Source: WRAV01 sp050950205
GTDB lineage: Bacteria; Bacillota; Clostridia; Oscillospirales; Ruminococcaceae
Direction: 5' to 3'
Length of the DNA: 64,000 nt
Assembly (NCBI GenBank): GCA_050950205.1
Contig: JBMNHF010000015.1
Span: 62,001 to 126,000 of the forward strand
Shown piece by piece: positions 34,884 through 44,253 of this stretch (the first letter of the stretch is position 1; each line of letters begins with the position of its first letter). Position numbers and translations under genes: made by a program. A model generated the notes under the pieces. The model ran no database searches, was not told the DNA's origin, and saw only the letters and a program-made list of their open reading frames with translations.

Positions 34884-36165
34884 GGTCGTAGCCTCCGTTG
34901 CAGGTAATCACCACATCCACACCCTGCTCTGCCAAAAAACGCAAAAACCAGGTTTGAGCACCGGTTTCTGCAATGGCGGAGGAAAAACTCAGAGTCAACT
35001 GATCCTGATAAGAGCAGAGGGCGAGCTTGAGCCGGTGATGAGAAGTTGGATTGAGCAGGCAGGTAAATCGATCGATGTAAGGGGCAAAGCAGTCGGGCAT
35101 GGTAATCTGCCCCAAATTGGAAAGAGCACAGGTGGTACAGGCCTCCGCTTTTCGATAGGCCGCTTTCAGCACCATGTTTTTAATGAACAAAGGGGTAAAC
35201 CGGGCAGCGGGATGCTTCTGAATCCCCATGGTGTAATTGATCCGTTGAGCCAGTGCGTCCGAGCGGGTATGGTTCCGCAGCTGCTCACTGACGCTGGCCA
35301 GCACGGCGTCCAGTTGATTTTCTTCGGGAAGATGAGAAAACTGATAGCCCACCCCCACTACACTGAAAAAGTTGCGGGCAGAGCGGGAGACAAAGTGGCC
35401 CCGCAAATCCACCGGGACGGTAACGGCCACCGTTTTGCCCAATGCTCGCCGGGGCATCAGCTCGTGATAGATGCTAAGCAGCAGCAAAGCCGTCAAATAG
35501 GAGGTGAGGGTCACCCCTTTTTGCTTGGCCAAAGCCAATAAATCCTTGGTGGAAACCCGGGCTTCTATCACCTTAATATGGCCGGAGGGCAGCAAGGTGC
35601 CGCCAATGGTATAGGCTTTTTGCTTAAAAAGGCTGTCCTTTTGCTGCGGGGTGTAGTATCGCTCAAAACTATCTTCCGCCTTTTGCTGGGGTGTACTGCC
35701 TCCCGGAGGAGCAGGCAGGGGAGAGGGAAGAGAGGTTTGGTGAGCCAACACCAAATAGTGATAGACAATGGCCTTTAGATATTCCAAAGCGCCGCTGCCG
35801 TCGGAAATAGCGTGAAACACCTCCAGGTTGATCCGCTTGCGGTAATAGGTCACCCGAAAAAGCAGCCCCTTAACTCCCTTGTAAAATATGCGGCTGCAGG
35901 GCCGGGTATGTTCCATCTCCACCACGGGAGAAAGATCGGTTCGTTCCAGATAATGCCAAAAAAGCCCTCTGCGCATCACTACCCGGAAGTAGGGGAAGGA
36001 GCGCAAAGCGGTAACCGCAGCCTGCTGTAACAGTTCCTTTTGCACCATTTCCCGCAGCTCGCAAGAAAGGCGAAACACATTGGTGTTTTTATCACCGCTG
36101 ACAGCGGGAAACAGGTTGGCAGCATTGTCTAAATGGTACCAAGTATCTTGTCGGGCAGATGACAA
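34870..36165 (-). CDS. Condensation-domain / alcohol-acetyltransferase-like protein
   Basis: A 431-residue acyltransferase of the CoA-dependent/condensation superfamily. The start MSSARQDTWYHLDNAANLFP (TTG 36165 behind GGAGGGGGG) and the catalytic HAISDGSG (HxxxDG type) near residue 135 are typical; VTVPVDLRG and FSSAIAETG mark the C-terminal half. Such stand-alone proteins transfer acyl groups to alcohols or sugars; the substrate here is unknown. Coupled to the membrane protein by overlap. Confidence 0.82.
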   Translation of the reverse strand: MSSARQDTWYHLDNAANLFPAVSGDKNTNVFRLSCELREMVQKELLQQAAVTALRSFPYFRVVMRRGLFWHYLERTDLSPVVEMEHTRPCSRIFYKGVKGLLFRVTYYRKRINLEVFHAISDGSGALEYLKAIVYHYLVLAHQTSLPSPLPAPPGGSTPQQKAEDSFERYYTPQQKDSLFKQKAYTIGGTLLPSGHIKVIEARVSTKDLLALAKQKGVTLTSYLTALLLLSIYHELMPRRALGKTVAVTVPVDLRGHFVSRSARNFFSVVGVGYQFSHLPEENQLDAVLASVSEQLRNHTRSDALAQRINYTMGIQKHPAARFTPLFIKNMVLKAAYRKAEACTTCALSNLGQITMPDCFAPYIDRFTCLLNPTSHHRLKLALCSYQDQLTLSFSSAIAETGAQTWFLRFLAEQGVDVVITCNGGYDHEIL

Positions 36166-36447
36166 GTAGATTCCCCCCTCCAATCCCTTCCATTATACCC
36201 AAACTTCGCTATAGATTCAATGGCGGATGTCTGTACAAAGTATGAACCAAAAATGGAGGTTGTTTTTAATTTTTGCGGCTGTTAATCAGAATTATTAGTG
36301 GAGATATCATAAATTATTCACAAATTTCCATTATAATGGATTTGTCGGGCGAATGCGGATTTTCAGTGCAGTGAACACTGTCAGCGGTCCTTTTGTTCCG
36401 CAAGGAGGAGCGGTCCGATGCAATGTGACATGGCAAGGAGGAATACC

Positions 36448-36843
36448 ATGGCCAAAACCGTTGTATTTGTCACCAATCAATACAGTTGTGACAGGATTAT
36501 TTATGCAGCCCGTATCGTGGCGGAAGAAACACAAACCGAGCTGAACATCATAGAAATCCTGGATTCCGAATATGAGCTCAATCCCCAGGCAATCGATTAT
36601 CTTTACAACCTGGCCAAAAAAGTTGGGGCTACGATGCGTATTGTTTTTACCGGTGACAAACTGGCGGTTATGCGGGAAATTATTGCACAATACGATTGTT
36701 CGGCGGTGGTAACCGGCATGCCCAGCTCCCACAAAAGCGTACTGTATGACTTGTGGAAGGAATATCCCAAAAAGCAGTTCCACACGGTGGATGTCAACGG
36801 TGAGCTGGTGGATGTGGCCAGCAACCGTTACGCCACAGCATAA
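36448..36843 (+). CDS. UspA-like small protein
   Basis: A 131-residue alpha/beta protein starting MAKTVVFVTNQYSCDRIIYA at ATG 36448 behind AAGGAGG. The pattern strand-helix repeats and IIAQYDCSAVVTGMPSSHKS resembles the nucleotide-binding end of universal stress proteins (G-2x-G-9x-G[ST] is degenerate). It has its own terminator. Specific role unknown. Confidence 0.55.
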   Translation: MAKTVVFVTNQYSCDRIIYAARIVAEETQTELNIIEILDSEYELNPQAIDYLYNLAKKVGATMRIVFTGDKLAVMREIIAQYDCSAVVTGMPSSHKSVLYDLWKEYPKKQFHTVDVNGELVDVASNRYATA

Positions 36844-36857
36844 CCATATCATTTCAC

Positions 36858-36890
36858 AGAACCGGGCAGAATCTCTGTCCGGTTCTTTTT
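36858..36890 (+). terminator. Terminator
   Basis: Stem AGAACCGGGCAGA / TCTGTCCGGTTCT, loop ATC, then TTTTT. Confidence 0.9.
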
Positions 36891-37035
36891 ATGCCCTGTT
36901 GGACAAACAGAAAAATGACAATTGAGGTATGGTCTGATAAAAGATACCGGTGCTCTTTCACTCATTCATTTGGTACGCATATATTGTATTACATAACAAA
37001 AACGCCAAATGGTATGGAGAAAAGAGGATTTACAT

Positions 37036-37731
37036 ATGATTACGGTACTGGTTTACAACAATCAGACCGGCCGGATGGAGCGCTACAATCGGGAGCTTTA
37101 TCAGGCCATGCCCTATGTGGAGGGAAATACGCTGACGGTGGGGGAGTTTCGGGGAAAATCCAAATCCGGCATTGTCTGGACAGATCGCAGGGCGATGTAT
37201 GCATGGAATCGAACCCGCTCTGCTTGGGGTAAACCCATTTATGTGGGATATGCCTTCCGCCGTATTGGAGAAGGGGGACATGCAAACCAATCCCAGCACT
37301 ACGCCGGAGTTGCCTTTGACGTGGCTCAAAACCTGGACAATGCGCAGCGGGATCAACTGCGAAACCTGGCAGAAAGTCTGGGTGTTTGGGGCTATGTGGA
37401 ACCCGCTTATTTAACCCCAACTTGGGTCCACTTTGACAGAAGGCTGGGGCCGCCAGCCTGTTCCGCCGGATATCCGCTGCTGCGGGAAGGAATGCGGGGC
37501 GTTTATGTAGCTACCCTTCAGGATGCTTTGGAAACGGTGGGAAGCTACAATGTAGGGATTGACGGCGTGTTTGGTCCCAAAACCCGCAACGCCGTTCAGG
37601 CTTTTCAGCAGCAAAACGGTCTTACTGCCGACGGCATTGTAGGATGTGCCACCTGGACTGCCCTGACGGCACAGGCCAACAATTACTACCGCAACATAGG
37701 AGCGCTGCCCCCTGGATCCGTAGTGGATTGA
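37036..37731 (+). CDS. Peptidoglycan-binding protein with M15-like domain
   Basis: A 231-residue protein. The first part (residues 1-140) has HANQSQHYAGVAFDVAQNL and PTWVHFDRR, the histidine/aspartate pattern of M15/VanY-like D-Ala-D-Ala peptidases. The second part (about 150-220) is a peptidoglycan-binding_1 repeat (LLREGMRGVYVATLQDALE shown in part, VGIDGVFGPKTRNAVQAFQ). No signal peptide is visible at ATG 37036, so it may act in the mother cell/spore or leave by another route. Confidence 0.8.
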   Translation: MITVLVYNNQTGRMERYNRELYQAMPYVEGNTLTVGEFRGKSKSGIVWTDRRAMYAWNRTRSAWGKPIYVGYAFRRIGEGGHANQSQHYAGVAFDVAQNLDNAQRDQLRNLAESLGVWGYVEPAYLTPTWVHFDRRLGPPACSAGYPLLREGMRGVYVATLQDALETVGSYNVGIDGVFGPKTRNAVQAFQQQNGLTADGIVGCATWTALTAQANNYYRNIGALPPGSVVD

Positions 37732-37826
37732 TATTTCACCGTGGTAAAAGAAGTTTTATTTTTAATTGGCTTCAGACAAAACACAGCCGTCTAGTAGATA
37801 AACAGAGCTGCAACATCTCCTCCAAG

Positions 37827-37857
37827 AGCCCCCTGCATTTTATGGATGCAGGGGGCT
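37827..37857. terminator. Terminator, probably bidirectional
   Basis: Stem AGCCCCCTGCAT / ATGCAGGGGGCT around TTTATGG between convergent genes. Confidence 0.7.
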
Positions 37858-37884
37858 TCACTGAGATTGTGACAGAAGGCAGAC

Positions 37885-38889
37885 TTAATCGCCACAATAG
37901 GGGAGATGAACATCAAACAGGCGGTACTTTCTGGTGTAATCTTTATTTTGCTCATTCCGGACGACGGTGGCCCGGTTGCGGTTTAGCAGTTCCACAATTT
38001 CGTAGACGTCAATCCAAAGCTGGGTGGGGGCATCCTTCTTCGATTCATCAAATACCAGTTGCATGCCAAAATGCAGATGAGGCACCTTCATGCCGTTGAC
38101 GTTTTCCTTGGTGGAATAGCCGGTCATTCCCAGGTAGCCAATGACATCTCCACCCTGAACCGGCATGCCCTTCTCCAGATGCTCCGGCCAAGGATGATCT
38201 TTTCGCAGGTGGGCGTAGTAGTAATAGCGCAGTCGGTCAAAGCTGCGAATTCCCACTCGCCAGCCTCCATATTGGTTCCAGCCCAGCTCTTCGATGATGC
38301 CGCCCTCCACCGCAATAATGGGTGTGCCCACCGAGCCGCAGAGGTCGTTGCCAAAGTGGGGGCGCCGGTACCCGTAACTGCGGGAGGTACCAAAATCCTT
38401 AAAGTGGCTAAAGCTGTAGTTTTCGGCGATGGGGGAATAGGCCTTAAGGCCGTACTGCTCCCGAAGCACAACCTCGCCGGGGTTTTCTTTGCTGGGAACT
38501 TCCCGCTGATGCAATCCCAAAAAGTTGCCCAGTACAGAATGGTAGGCGGTATAATAATAATCATAATTCTTATAGCTTTTTAAAATCTCCTCCGGGGTTT
38601 CGCCTTCTTTTAGGCGGGAGGCCACCTTGTCCATTTCCCTGGCTTTGTAATGTTCCCAGTTGCCGCCATAGCGGGTTCCCAGAATGGCAAGAATGGATAT
38701 CCAATCTAAATGAATTTCTTCTCCATAGCTTTTTACATCATAATCCATGGCCTTGCTCATGGCGGCGGCCGGAATGGTAAAATCCACCCATTGGATGTTC
38801 ACAGGGCGCTGCTGTGGTTGTGCGGCATATGCACCAACCGGGAAAAGAAGCAGAAAACACAGTATCAGGGCCGTCAATCGGACAGGCAT
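37885..38889 (-). CDS. Secreted M23 peptidase
   Basis: A 334-residue LytM-type zinc peptidase. A signal peptide (LTALILCFLLLFPVGAYA, cut near AYA-AQ at 22) leads an N-terminal region of about 160 residues; the peptidase domain has RPHFGNDLCG near 200 and HLHFGMQLV near 285, the two zinc motifs. It resembles clostridial M23 proteins seen with spore or wall remodelling. Faces the M15-like gene across a shared terminator. Confidence 0.88.
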   Translation of the reverse strand: MPVRLTALILCFLLLFPVGAYAAQPQQRPVNIQWVDFTIPAAAMSKAMDYDVKSYGEEIHLDWISILAILGTRYGGNWEHYKAREMDKVASRLKEGETPEEILKSYKNYDYYYTAYHSVLGNFLGLHQREVPSKENPGEVVLREQYGLKAYSPIAENYSFSHFKDFGTSRSYGYRRPHFGNDLCGSVGTPIIAVEGGIIEELGWNQYGGWRVGIRSFDRLRYYYYAHLRKDHPWPEHLEKGMPVQGGDVIGYLGMTGYSTKENVNGMKVPHLHFGMQLVFDESKKDAPTQLWIDVYEIVELLNRNRATVVRNEQNKDYTRKYRLFDVHLPYCGD

Positions 38890-38977
38890 AAAATCCCTCC
38901 AAGACTTTTTCTTCTAAGGTTTAGTTATATGAAAAAGCCCGGACGAAAAACATGCAAGTGTTGGTGCCAACCAAAAA

Positions 38978-39000
38978 CGCCCCGGTACATACCGGGGCGC
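38978..39000 (-). terminator. Terminator of the membrane protein gene
   Basis: Stem CGCCCCGGT / ACCGGGGCG around ACAT; the minus strand continues TTTTTGG. Confidence 0.85.
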
Positions 39001-39037
39001 TTTACTATTTTTTGTTGCTCAATGAGAGTAAAAAGCC

Positions 39038-39553
39038 TTAGCTGCCAGATACTTTGGCCTCCCGCGTAGGGCGAGCTGTAGCCACAGCATCCTTGACAAT
39101 GGCAATCTGAGGCTGCGTTTCAGCAGGCTGCGGCGCTTCTTCCTCTGCTGTTTGGACAGAATCCCCCTCATCATCGGCTGCAGGCTCCTCATAGTCTATG
39201 GGTTCTTCCGGCAGAGCTTCCTGGTCCAGGAGCATCTCTTGCTGAGGAAGATCTAAGAGCCCCACTTCACCGGCCGGTTCTTCCATGCCGGGTTCCATCA
39301 TGTCCATTCCGGGATCGTAAAAGTCGGAGTCCATTCCCATATCCTGCTCAGGAGTGTAGAGAATCCCAAACAGAATACAGCCAATGCCAACAAGAATGCT
39401 GACAGAGTAGAGGATGCGCTGGCGGGTATTGAGGATGGAGCGAATCCGCCCTGCTTGCTTTTTCACTCTGTATTTTCCAATGAGGATTCCAACCAGACAG
39501 CCCAGGGCGACAGCGGGAAGAAGGGTAACAAGCAACAGCTTAACCATATCCAT
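39038..39553 (-). CDS. Membrane protein with acidic tail, unknown
   Basis: A 171-residue protein from ATG 39553 (GGAGG before). Two membrane segments, about residues 3-24 and 45-65, then a long Glu/Met/Pro-rich outer or inner tail (GMDMMEPGMEEPAGE) of about 100 residues. No recognised family. It sits between the M23 gene and rubrerythrin. Confidence 0.65.
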   Translation of the reverse strand: MDMVKLLLVTLLPAVALGCLVGILIGKYRVKKQAGRIRSILNTRQRILYSVSILVGIGCILFGILYTPEQDMGMDSDFYDPGMDMMEPGMEEPAGEVGLLDLPQQEMLLDQEALPEEPIDYEEPAADDEGDSVQTAEEEAPQPAETQPQIAIVKDAVATARPTREAKVSGS

Positions 39554-39576
39554 AAAAAACCTCCGATAAAAGGGGG

Positions 39577-39642
39577 AGTGCCCCAATGATGTTCCAGCTA
39601 ATCAGTGGCCGAAACCGGCACCGTTTGCTGCATCGGGGCACT
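39577..39642 (-). terminator. Terminator of rubrerythrin
   Basis: Long stem with AGTGCCCC / GGGGCACT at the base and a second GCCG/CGGC inner hairpin; the minus strand continues CCCCCTTTTA. Confidence 0.6.
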
Positions 39643-39657
39643 GGGAAACACTAAAAA

Positions 39658-40197
39658 TTAATAATTAATCTTGTTGATTTCGAAGTAGGCCTGAGCATGA
39701 TCGCAAACAGGGCACTTGGGAGGAGCTTCGGTTCCCTCGTGGATATGGCCGCAGTTGGTGCAGATCCAGAACTGCTTTTCCTCTCTCTTGAACACCTTGT
39801 TCTGCTCAATGTTTTGCAGCAGAGCAAGATAGCGCTCCTCGTGGTGCTTTTCGATGGCGGCTACCGAGCGGAACAGCCGGGCGATATCGGTAAAGCCCTC
39901 TTCTTCGGCATCTTTCGCCATGTTGGCGTACATTTCTTCCCACTCGTAATGCTCGCCGCTGGCAGCGTCCACTAAGTTGGCGGTAGTGGTTCCAATCTCG
40001 CCACCGTTGAGCAGCTTAAACCAAATTTTTGCATGCTCTTTTTCGTTGTTGGCAGTCTCTTCGAAAATGTTGGCGATTTGGACATAGCCTTCTTTTCTTG
40101 CCTTGGAGGCATAGTAGGTGTACTTGTTGCGAGCCTGAGATTCACCCGCAAAAGCGTCCATCAAGTTTTTTTCGGTTTTTGTTCCCTTAATATTCAT
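39658..40197 (-). CDS. rbr: Rubrerythrin
   Basis: A 179-residue peroxide-scavenging protein of anaerobes. The diiron four-helix part has AFAGESQARNKYTYYASKA (with E and the ExxH type motif NNEKEHAKIW and EKHHEERY), and the C-terminal rubredoxin-like domain has WICTNCGHIHEG and PPKCPVCDHA, with both CxxC pairs. Length is normal. Reduces hydrogen peroxide with electrons from rubredoxin or NADH-linked partners. Confidence 0.96.
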   Translation of the reverse strand: MNIKGTKTEKNLMDAFAGESQARNKYTYYASKARKEGYVQIANIFEETANNEKEHAKIWFKLLNGGEIGTTTANLVDAASGEHYEWEEMYANMAKDAEEEGFTDIARLFRSVAAIEKHHEERYLALLQNIEQNKVFKREEKQFWICTNCGHIHEGTEAPPKCPVCDHAQAYFEINKINY

Positions 40198-40283
40198 ACG
40201 GCACCTCTCTTTTCAATTCTTTTGTTTCTAATAGTATACTATATTAAAATACTCCAGTCTAGCCAAAATTATGAACAAATAGT

Positions 40284-41042
40284 TTAATTTGCCAAAAACT
40301 GAATCATTTTGGAAAGGGACTGATCCCAAAACGGCCAGTTGTGATCTCCCTCCCACTCCTGATAGGTAAAATCCAGGGGAAGGGTTTGCATTTGGGCAGC
40401 AAGCTCACGATTAATGGCAATTAAATCATCGGAGGTTCCGCAGGTGCAAAAAATGCGAGGCCGCTGATGGACCGGCATTTGAGAGACCCTTTGTGCCAAA
40501 GTCCACAGATCATTTTCCGGCAGCAAGGGCATATCCACACCCAAAACTGCCTGGATCTCCTTGGTCAACCAAGGCTTTGTGGATGCCACATCCAGCACAT
40601 AAGGAATGCTGACCGCACCGGAAAAGCTGGCACAGACTCCGTAAGTTTCTGGGCGGGTAAGCCCGCACTTTAAGGCTCCAAACCCTCCCATGGAAAGTCC
40701 GGCGATGATGGTGTCCTCCCGTTTTTGGCTTACTTTGAAGGTGCGGGATACAAACTGGGGCAGCTCTTGGGTAATATAGGTAAAATAACTGTTGCCATAA
40801 ACCATATCACAGTAAAAGCTGCGCTGCACCTCCGGCATCACCACTACCACGTTTTGCTCCTGCAGCATCAGCTCCAAATTCGAATACCGATGCCAGCTAC
40901 TGGAATTTTGCCCAAGACCGTGAAGAAGATACATCACTTTACACGGATCCTCTCCACGATACCGGTCTTGAGGGAGCATAAGGACAACTTGTGTCTCCAT
41001 CCCCAGAGTTTCCGAACGAAGGTTGCCTACAAATAAGGACAA
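40284..41042 (-). CDS. Putative esterase (esterase D / FrmB-like)
   Basis: A 252-residue alpha/beta hydrolase. The nucleophile elbow is GLSMGGFGALK near residue 112, LLHGLGQNSSSW near 40 is the oxyanion region, and DHNWPFWDQ at the end holds the catalytic His. I choose TTG 41042 (MSLFVGNLRSETLG) because AAGG precedes it and it is 23 bases after the glyA stop; longer open frames overlap glyA. It resembles S-formylglutathione hydrolases and cinnamoyl esterases; substrate unknown. Confidence 0.82.
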   Translation of the reverse strand: MSLFVGNLRSETLGMETQVVLMLPQDRYRGEDPCKVMYLLHGLGQNSSSWHRYSNLELMLQEQNVVVVMPEVQRSFYCDMVYGNSYFTYITQELPQFVSRTFKVSQKREDTIIAGLSMGGFGALKCGLTRPETYGVCASFSGAVSIPYVLDVASTKPWLTKEIQAVLGVDMPLLPENDLWTLAQRVSQMPVHQRPRIFCTCGTSDDLIAINRELAAQMQTLPLDFTYQEWEGDHNWPFWDQSLSKMIQFLAN

Positions 41043-41065
41043 TGCTATCAAACCTTTCGCTATGG

Positions 41066-42322
41066 TTACTGGTAAAGAGGATATTGCTCCAACAGTTGGG
41101 TAACAGTGGCACGAACAGCGTCGGCATTGCCGGCAAAATCCACTGCAACCTTGTGAATGCAATCGGCGATGATTTTCATATCCTCTGTGCCCAGCCCCCG
41201 GGTGGTGACAGCCGCAGTGCCAATTCGCACACCGCTGGTCACAAAGGGACTGCGCTTCTCGTTGGGAATGGAGTTCTTATTCAAGGTAATATATACCTCA
41301 TCCAGCTGATGCTCAAAGTCCTTGCCGGTAATATCCATCCGGGTCAGATCCACCAGCATTAAGTGGTTGTCGGTTCCGCCGGAAACCAGATCAAAGCCCT
41401 TATCCATCAAAGCCTGGGCCAGAGCCTTGCAGTTATCCACCACTGCCTGCTGATAGGCTTTGAAGTCGCCGCTCAGAACTTCACCAAAGCCCACCGCCTT
41501 GGCGGCGATGATGTGCATGAGTGGCCCACCTTGGGTGCCGGGGAAAACGGCCTTGTCGATTTTTTTGGCAATCTCCGGGTCGTTGCAGAGAATGAGTCCA
41601 CCCCGAATACCCCGCAGGGTCTTGTGGGTGGTGGTGGTGACGATATCGGCATGAGGAATGGGGGAGGGGTGAAGCCCGGCCGCAACCAGTCCCGCAATAT
41701 GAGCCATGTCCACCATGAGATAAGCCCCTACCTCTTTGGCGATTTCGGCAAACTTTGCAAAGTCGATGATGCGGGGATAGGCGCTGGCCCCGGCCACAAT
41801 CATTTTGGGGCGGTGCTCCTTGGCAAGGGAACGAACCACATCGTAATCAATGCGGTGGGTTTCACTGTCCACCCCGTAGGCTGCAAAACGGTAGAGTTTG
41901 CCGGAAAAATTGACGGGGGAACCGTGGGTGAGATGGCCGCCCTGCGCCAAATTCATACCCAACACCGTATCGCCGGGGTTTAGCAAGGCACTATAAGCAG
42001 CTTCGTTGGCTTGAGCGCCGGAATGAGGCTGAACATTGGCAAAAGCGGCTCCAAAAATCTTTTTGGCCCGCTCGATGGCGATGTTCTCTACAAGATCCAC
42101 GCACTGGCATCCGCCATAATAGCGCTTGCCGGGATATCCTTCGGCATATTTGTTGTTGAGAATGCTGCCTGCCGCAGCCAAAACAGCGGGGGATACAATG
42201 TTCTCGCTGGCAATCAGCTCCAAATTGCGGCGCTGACGGTCCAGCTCAAGCTGCATGGCATCCCCCACTTCTTTATCACGGGCCTTAACAAAACCCAGAG
42301 TGTCTAACAAATCTGCATACAT
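41066..42322 (-). CDS. glyA: Serine hydroxymethyltransferase
   Basis: A 418-residue PLP enzyme exchanging serine and glycine with tetrahydrofolate. Family blocks: LIASENIVSPAVLAAAGS near 36, NVQPHSGAQANEAAYSALL near 95, DMAHIAGLVAAG near 200 and the PLP-lysine motif TTTTHKTLRGIRGG near 225. Its ATG 42322 overlaps the stop of the FUSC-like gene upstream. Length normal. Confidence 0.97.
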   Translation of the reverse strand: MYADLLDTLGFVKARDKEVGDAMQLELDRQRRNLELIASENIVSPAVLAAAGSILNNKYAEGYPGKRYYGGCQCVDLVENIAIERAKKIFGAAFANVQPHSGAQANEAAYSALLNPGDTVLGMNLAQGGHLTHGSPVNFSGKLYRFAAYGVDSETHRIDYDVVRSLAKEHRPKMIVAGASAYPRIIDFAKFAEIAKEVGAYLMVDMAHIAGLVAAGLHPSPIPHADIVTTTTHKTLRGIRGGLILCNDPEIAKKIDKAVFPGTQGGPLMHIIAAKAVGFGEVLSGDFKAYQQAVVDNCKALAQALMDKGFDLVSGGTDNHLMLVDLTRMDITGKDFEHQLDEVYITLNKNSIPNEKRSPFVTSGVRIGTAAVTTRGLGTEDMKIIADCIHKVAVDFAGNADAVRATVTQLLEQYPLYQ

Positions 42323-42837
42323 TACGGTTCCTCACCTTTCTGGTCAATTTGAGATGGGTTGCAAATATATCGGTTGATTACAAAAGCAACAACAATGCCG
42401 AACAAGGTATCCAGCATACGGTTGACACTGTAGATAAAGGGATTCTGTGGGCTTTGCTCCAGCATAATAATCAGCAGGACAATGCAGCTGATCACGGTTG
42501 CTTCTTGCTTTTGAATAAAATTGCAAAACCAGATAATCAGAACAATACCCAAGGGAACAAACAACAGGGAAAGAGAGTTGCCTCCCAAGGCTTGTCTACA
42601 ATACAGCAGCAGCATGCCGATAAGAGCGCCGGCACTGGTTCCCACCAAACGGTTGAGGCCGCTGCGCAGGGTTTTTTCCACACTGTCCTGCATGCAGATG
42701 ATGGCAGCGGTGGCGGCCAGCAAGGTAGTTTCCCGATGGAGTAACTGGTATAATAAAAGCACCACAAGCACCGCCAAAGCGGTTTTGATGTTACGCATTC
42801 CAATTGCGTGGAGAGAGTTGTTTTCTTTGTATTCCAT
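42322..42837 (-). CDS. FUSC-like / aromatic-acid-exporter-type membrane protein
   Basis: A 171-residue membrane protein from ATG 42837 (GGAAGG before). It starts MEYKENNSLHAIGMRNIKTA and has five to six membrane segments. The phrase IKTALAVLVVLLLYQLLHRE and RSGLNRLVGTSAGALIG are typical of the N-terminal module of FUSC/YgaE-like exporters (DUF939). It stops in the glyA start codon, so the two are translationally coupled. Confidence 0.75.
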   Translation of the reverse strand: MEYKENNSLHAIGMRNIKTALAVLVVLLLYQLLHRETTLLAATAAIICMQDSVEKTLRSGLNRLVGTSAGALIGMLLLYCRQALGGNSLSLLFVPLGIVLIIWFCNFIQKQEATVISCIVLLIIMLEQSPQNPFIYSVNRMLDTLFGIVVAFVINRYICNPSQIDQKGEEP

Positions 42838-43042
42838 ACACATACCTTCCAAGGGGCCCACACTGTCAGCGGCTCTGATCAACGGGCCCCTCCAACGGAG
42901 GTTTCCGCCGCATCTGCCATGCTCTTTCATCGGATATAACCCTTGGCCTGAAGATGTCTGCGGCTGTTTGCCGATGGAATAAATGTCCATGGTTTATTAT
43001 AGTACCATCACCGCAAAACCGTCAAGGGTTGTGCCGGAAAGC

Positions 43043-43071
43043 TTTTCAATAGCGTGGGAATTGTGTATAAT
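43043..43071 (+). promoter_or_regulatory. Promoter of the lipoprotein gene
   Basis: TTTTCA (43043-43048), 17-base spacer, TATAAT (43066-43071). Confidence 0.55.
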
Positions 43072-43125
43072 ACTACTATCGTTCCATAGAAAACGGTGAG
43101 CATACGGCAGAAAGGCGGATGGATT

Positions 43126-44181
43126 ATGAAATGCAGGATTTTGGCCGTGTTTTGTCTGTTCGCCCTGTTTTGCGCCTGCACCCCTGTCCGCACCAACCAG
43201 GGAACCGTATGGCAGATGTATGGGACCACCAACGCCACCTCTGCCCCCGATGCCATGCTGCAGCCGAGGGGGGATGCCAAAGAGATGGTTTTTGTCATCT
43301 CTCCGGATGCTTCGGACACTCTTCGGGCGGCAGCCACTTACTTTTGTAAGGAGCTGGAAGAAATCAGTCAGGGCTCCATTCATATGACGGTAACAGAGAG
43401 TGAAACACCCCAAACTCAACTGATGGATGGAACCGCTCAGGTTGCCTTGCTGGACCAAAAAGAGCAGATGAGTTTTTCTCAGCCCTTACAGGCGACAGCT
43501 TCCTCTTTTTTATACACCGGATACCGAAATTTTACCATGCGGGCCAATGCTCCCGAAACCCTGTCCCTGCTGGAGCGATTTTTAAGAAGGGAAGAGGATT
43601 TGGTTCCTCTGGCAGCTTTTTATCAGGGGACCCGACATTTTTTGACGGATTTTCCAGTCACCAACTACCTGCATTGGGAAGGCTCCACCATAGCCATGGA
43701 GGAGGATCCGGAGCTGAGGGAAGCATTGGGGAGATTGGGGGGGCAAACGGTAACGGCCTCCACCCTCCAAGAGCGACTAAAGCTGTTTGAGGAAGGGGAG
43801 GTGACAGGGCTGGAGATTGCTTTGGAGGAGCTGGCTACTCTGTCAGAGCTTCCCAAGGCTTCTTATCTTTTGTTTTGCGGGCATAATACGGTGCCGGTGT
43901 GGATGTTGGCCCGAGCAGAGTTTTGGGATAGCCTTTTGCCGCCTCAACAGGCGGGCATTCATGAACTTTGCGCCTATATGATCAACTTCATTGACGACCG
44001 GCAGCTGGAAAGCGAGGAGCAGCTTCTGGACGAGATCAGCCTTTCCAACCTCAATTATATTTTGGAATTTTCCAATGTGCGCAACCGGGTCTTTAATACG
44101 CTGAAACCTTTGAGCAGCGATGCTCCGGCTTCGGAGGTGGTGGCACGGGATCTGGTGAATATGATGCGCCGCATTACCTAA
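43126..44181 (+). CDS. Lipoprotein, TRAP-type solute-binding-like
   Basis: A 351-residue protein starting MKCRILAVFCLFALFCACTP at ATG 43126: a signal peptide with a lipobox-like FCAC near residues 15-18. The body has PDASDTLRAAATYFCKELEE and RVMTV-like segments that recall DctP-type TRAP solute receptors (DTLRAAA..F...LEE). No TRAP membrane genes are close. Anchored outside the membrane; ligand unknown. Confidence 0.65.
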   Translation: MKCRILAVFCLFALFCACTPVRTNQGTVWQMYGTTNATSAPDAMLQPRGDAKEMVFVISPDASDTLRAAATYFCKELEEISQGSIHMTVTESETPQTQLMDGTAQVALLDQKEQMSFSQPLQATASSFLYTGYRNFTMRANAPETLSLLERFLRREEDLVPLAAFYQGTRHFLTDFPVTNYLHWEGSTIAMEEDPELREALGRLGGQTVTASTLQERLKLFEEGEVTGLEIALEELATLSELPKASYLLFCGHNTVPVWMLARAEFWDSLLPPQQAGIHELCAYMINFIDDRQLESEEQLLDEISLSNLNYILEFSNVRNRVFNTLKPLSSDAPASEVVARDLVNMMRRIT

Positions 44182-44253
44182 CCAACCGGAAACACATAAA
44201 AATTATCAAAATAGGGACAGGAATAGAACCAATGTCCCGGGAGGATCAAAATC